A DNA stretch of 64,000 nt, taken from positions 872,501-936,500 of the forward strand of contig JAIGNY010001629.1 in assembly GCA_020152595.1 (NCBI GenBank), written 5' to 3'. The stretch is from Chiridota heheva (taxonomy: Eukaryota; Echinodermata; Holothuroidea; Apodida; Chiridotidae). Positions 63,921 through 64,000 of this stretch are shown one piece after another; position 1 is the first letter of the stretch, and each line of letters opens with the position of its first letter. Position numbers and translations under genes: made by a program. The notes under the pieces were generated by a model. The model was not told the origin of the DNA. It did not search any database and was given only the letters and a program-made list of their open reading frames with translations.

Positions 63921-64000
63921 GTGCCGGATCCAGAACCTCCAGCTCCGGGAGTCAGCAGCCTACCGGATCCTGGGATGATACACTAGAAACTAAAATGGAT
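63895..64000 (-). repeat. right terminal inverted repeat (cut by window end)
   Basis: Reverse complement of 59683-59790, ending at the window edge in 'gaaactaaaatggat'. Confidence 0.88.

Larger units (their letters stand above)
59683..64000. mobile_element. TIR-bounded composite element with Pol B fragments and inverted minisatellites
   Basis: The left end (59683-about 59790) and the right end (about 63895-64000) are inverted copies: 'gtaggctgctga.', 'ggagctggaggttctggatc' and 'cggcacgtaaaaagtgcggc' match, roughly 88% by eye. The right copy runs into the window edge, so the true end and target duplication are not seen. Order: TIR; forward units; 21-bp array; forward units; polymerase fragment 1; reverse units; short unique segment; 21-bp array; forward units; polymerase fragment 2; reverse units; TIR. 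The two halves are a 2.77-kb tandem duplication (60396 corresponds to 63169). No intact protein is encoded, so movement would need help from elsewhere. Confidence 0.85.

Noticed and set aside
59683..64000. Intact integrated virus or full Polinton
   Set aside because: Only short, broken polymerase pieces are present. No integrase, ATPase, protease or capsid gene could be found.

Overview
The window is AT-rich nuclear DNA of a multicellular animal. It has split genes with GT/AG introns, non-LTR retrotransposons, hAT-type DNA elements, tRNA-derived SINEs, very long (TA)n arrays and many minisatellites. An arylsulfatase-like terminal exon lies at the left edge, and an HNK-1-family carbohydrate sulfotransferase gene spans much of the window. 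That pairing would suit a marine invertebrate deuterostome such as an echinoderm, but the sequence does not prove the taxon. Nothing prokaryotic was seen.

Genes. (1) 1073-1299 (+) is the last exon of an arylsulfatase-like gene entering from the left. (2) 6538-6664 (-) is an unrecognised internal exon, and 12295-12492 (+) is an unrecognised terminal exon. (3) The main gene is a carbohydrate sulfotransferase on the minus strand. Its catalytic terminal exon is 19409-20212 and a middle exon is 25408-25523. Two alternative first exons, 43254-43443 and 58662-58830, each encode a short cytoplasmic tail and a membrane anchor. Both join the shared exons in frame (phase 1, then phase 0), predicting type II Golgi-type proteins of about 369 and 362 residues. 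The transcript from the outer first exon would span about 39 kb.

Layout. 0-18 kb: exons among minisatellites and dispersed repeats, including a 98-bp tandem array at 13-14 kb interrupted by a SINE. 18-27 kb: three decayed LINE fragments, the two downstream sulfotransferase exons, and three (TA)n arrays enclosing a palindrome with arms of about 98 bp. 27-36 kb: a 4.6-kb foldback-like element (30655-35261) with long terminal inverted repeats built from tandem repeats and an exact 6-bp target duplication. 36-43 kb: a 0.75-kb (TA)n array, a TIR element nested in a dispersed repeat, a minisatellite grown out of that repeat, and a small foldback element with an exact 9-bp target duplication. 43-48 kb: a sulfotransferase first exon, a 5'-truncated LINE, and a nearly intact Jockey-like LINE with one frameshift. 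52-55.5 kb: a complete but inactivated hAT element with a ZMYM1-like transposase. 58-64 kb: the second first exon, then an element with terminal inverted repeats (59683 to at least 64000). Inside it, two copies of a protein-primed (Polinton/Maverick-type) DNA polymerase B fragment are each sandwiched between inverted minisatellite arrays.

The most unusual items are the polymerase-fragment foldback element at 59.7-64 kb, the sulfotransferase with two interchangeable anchor exons, and a SINE family in which three of four copies lack the tRNA-like head yet start at the same base and carry perfect target duplications.
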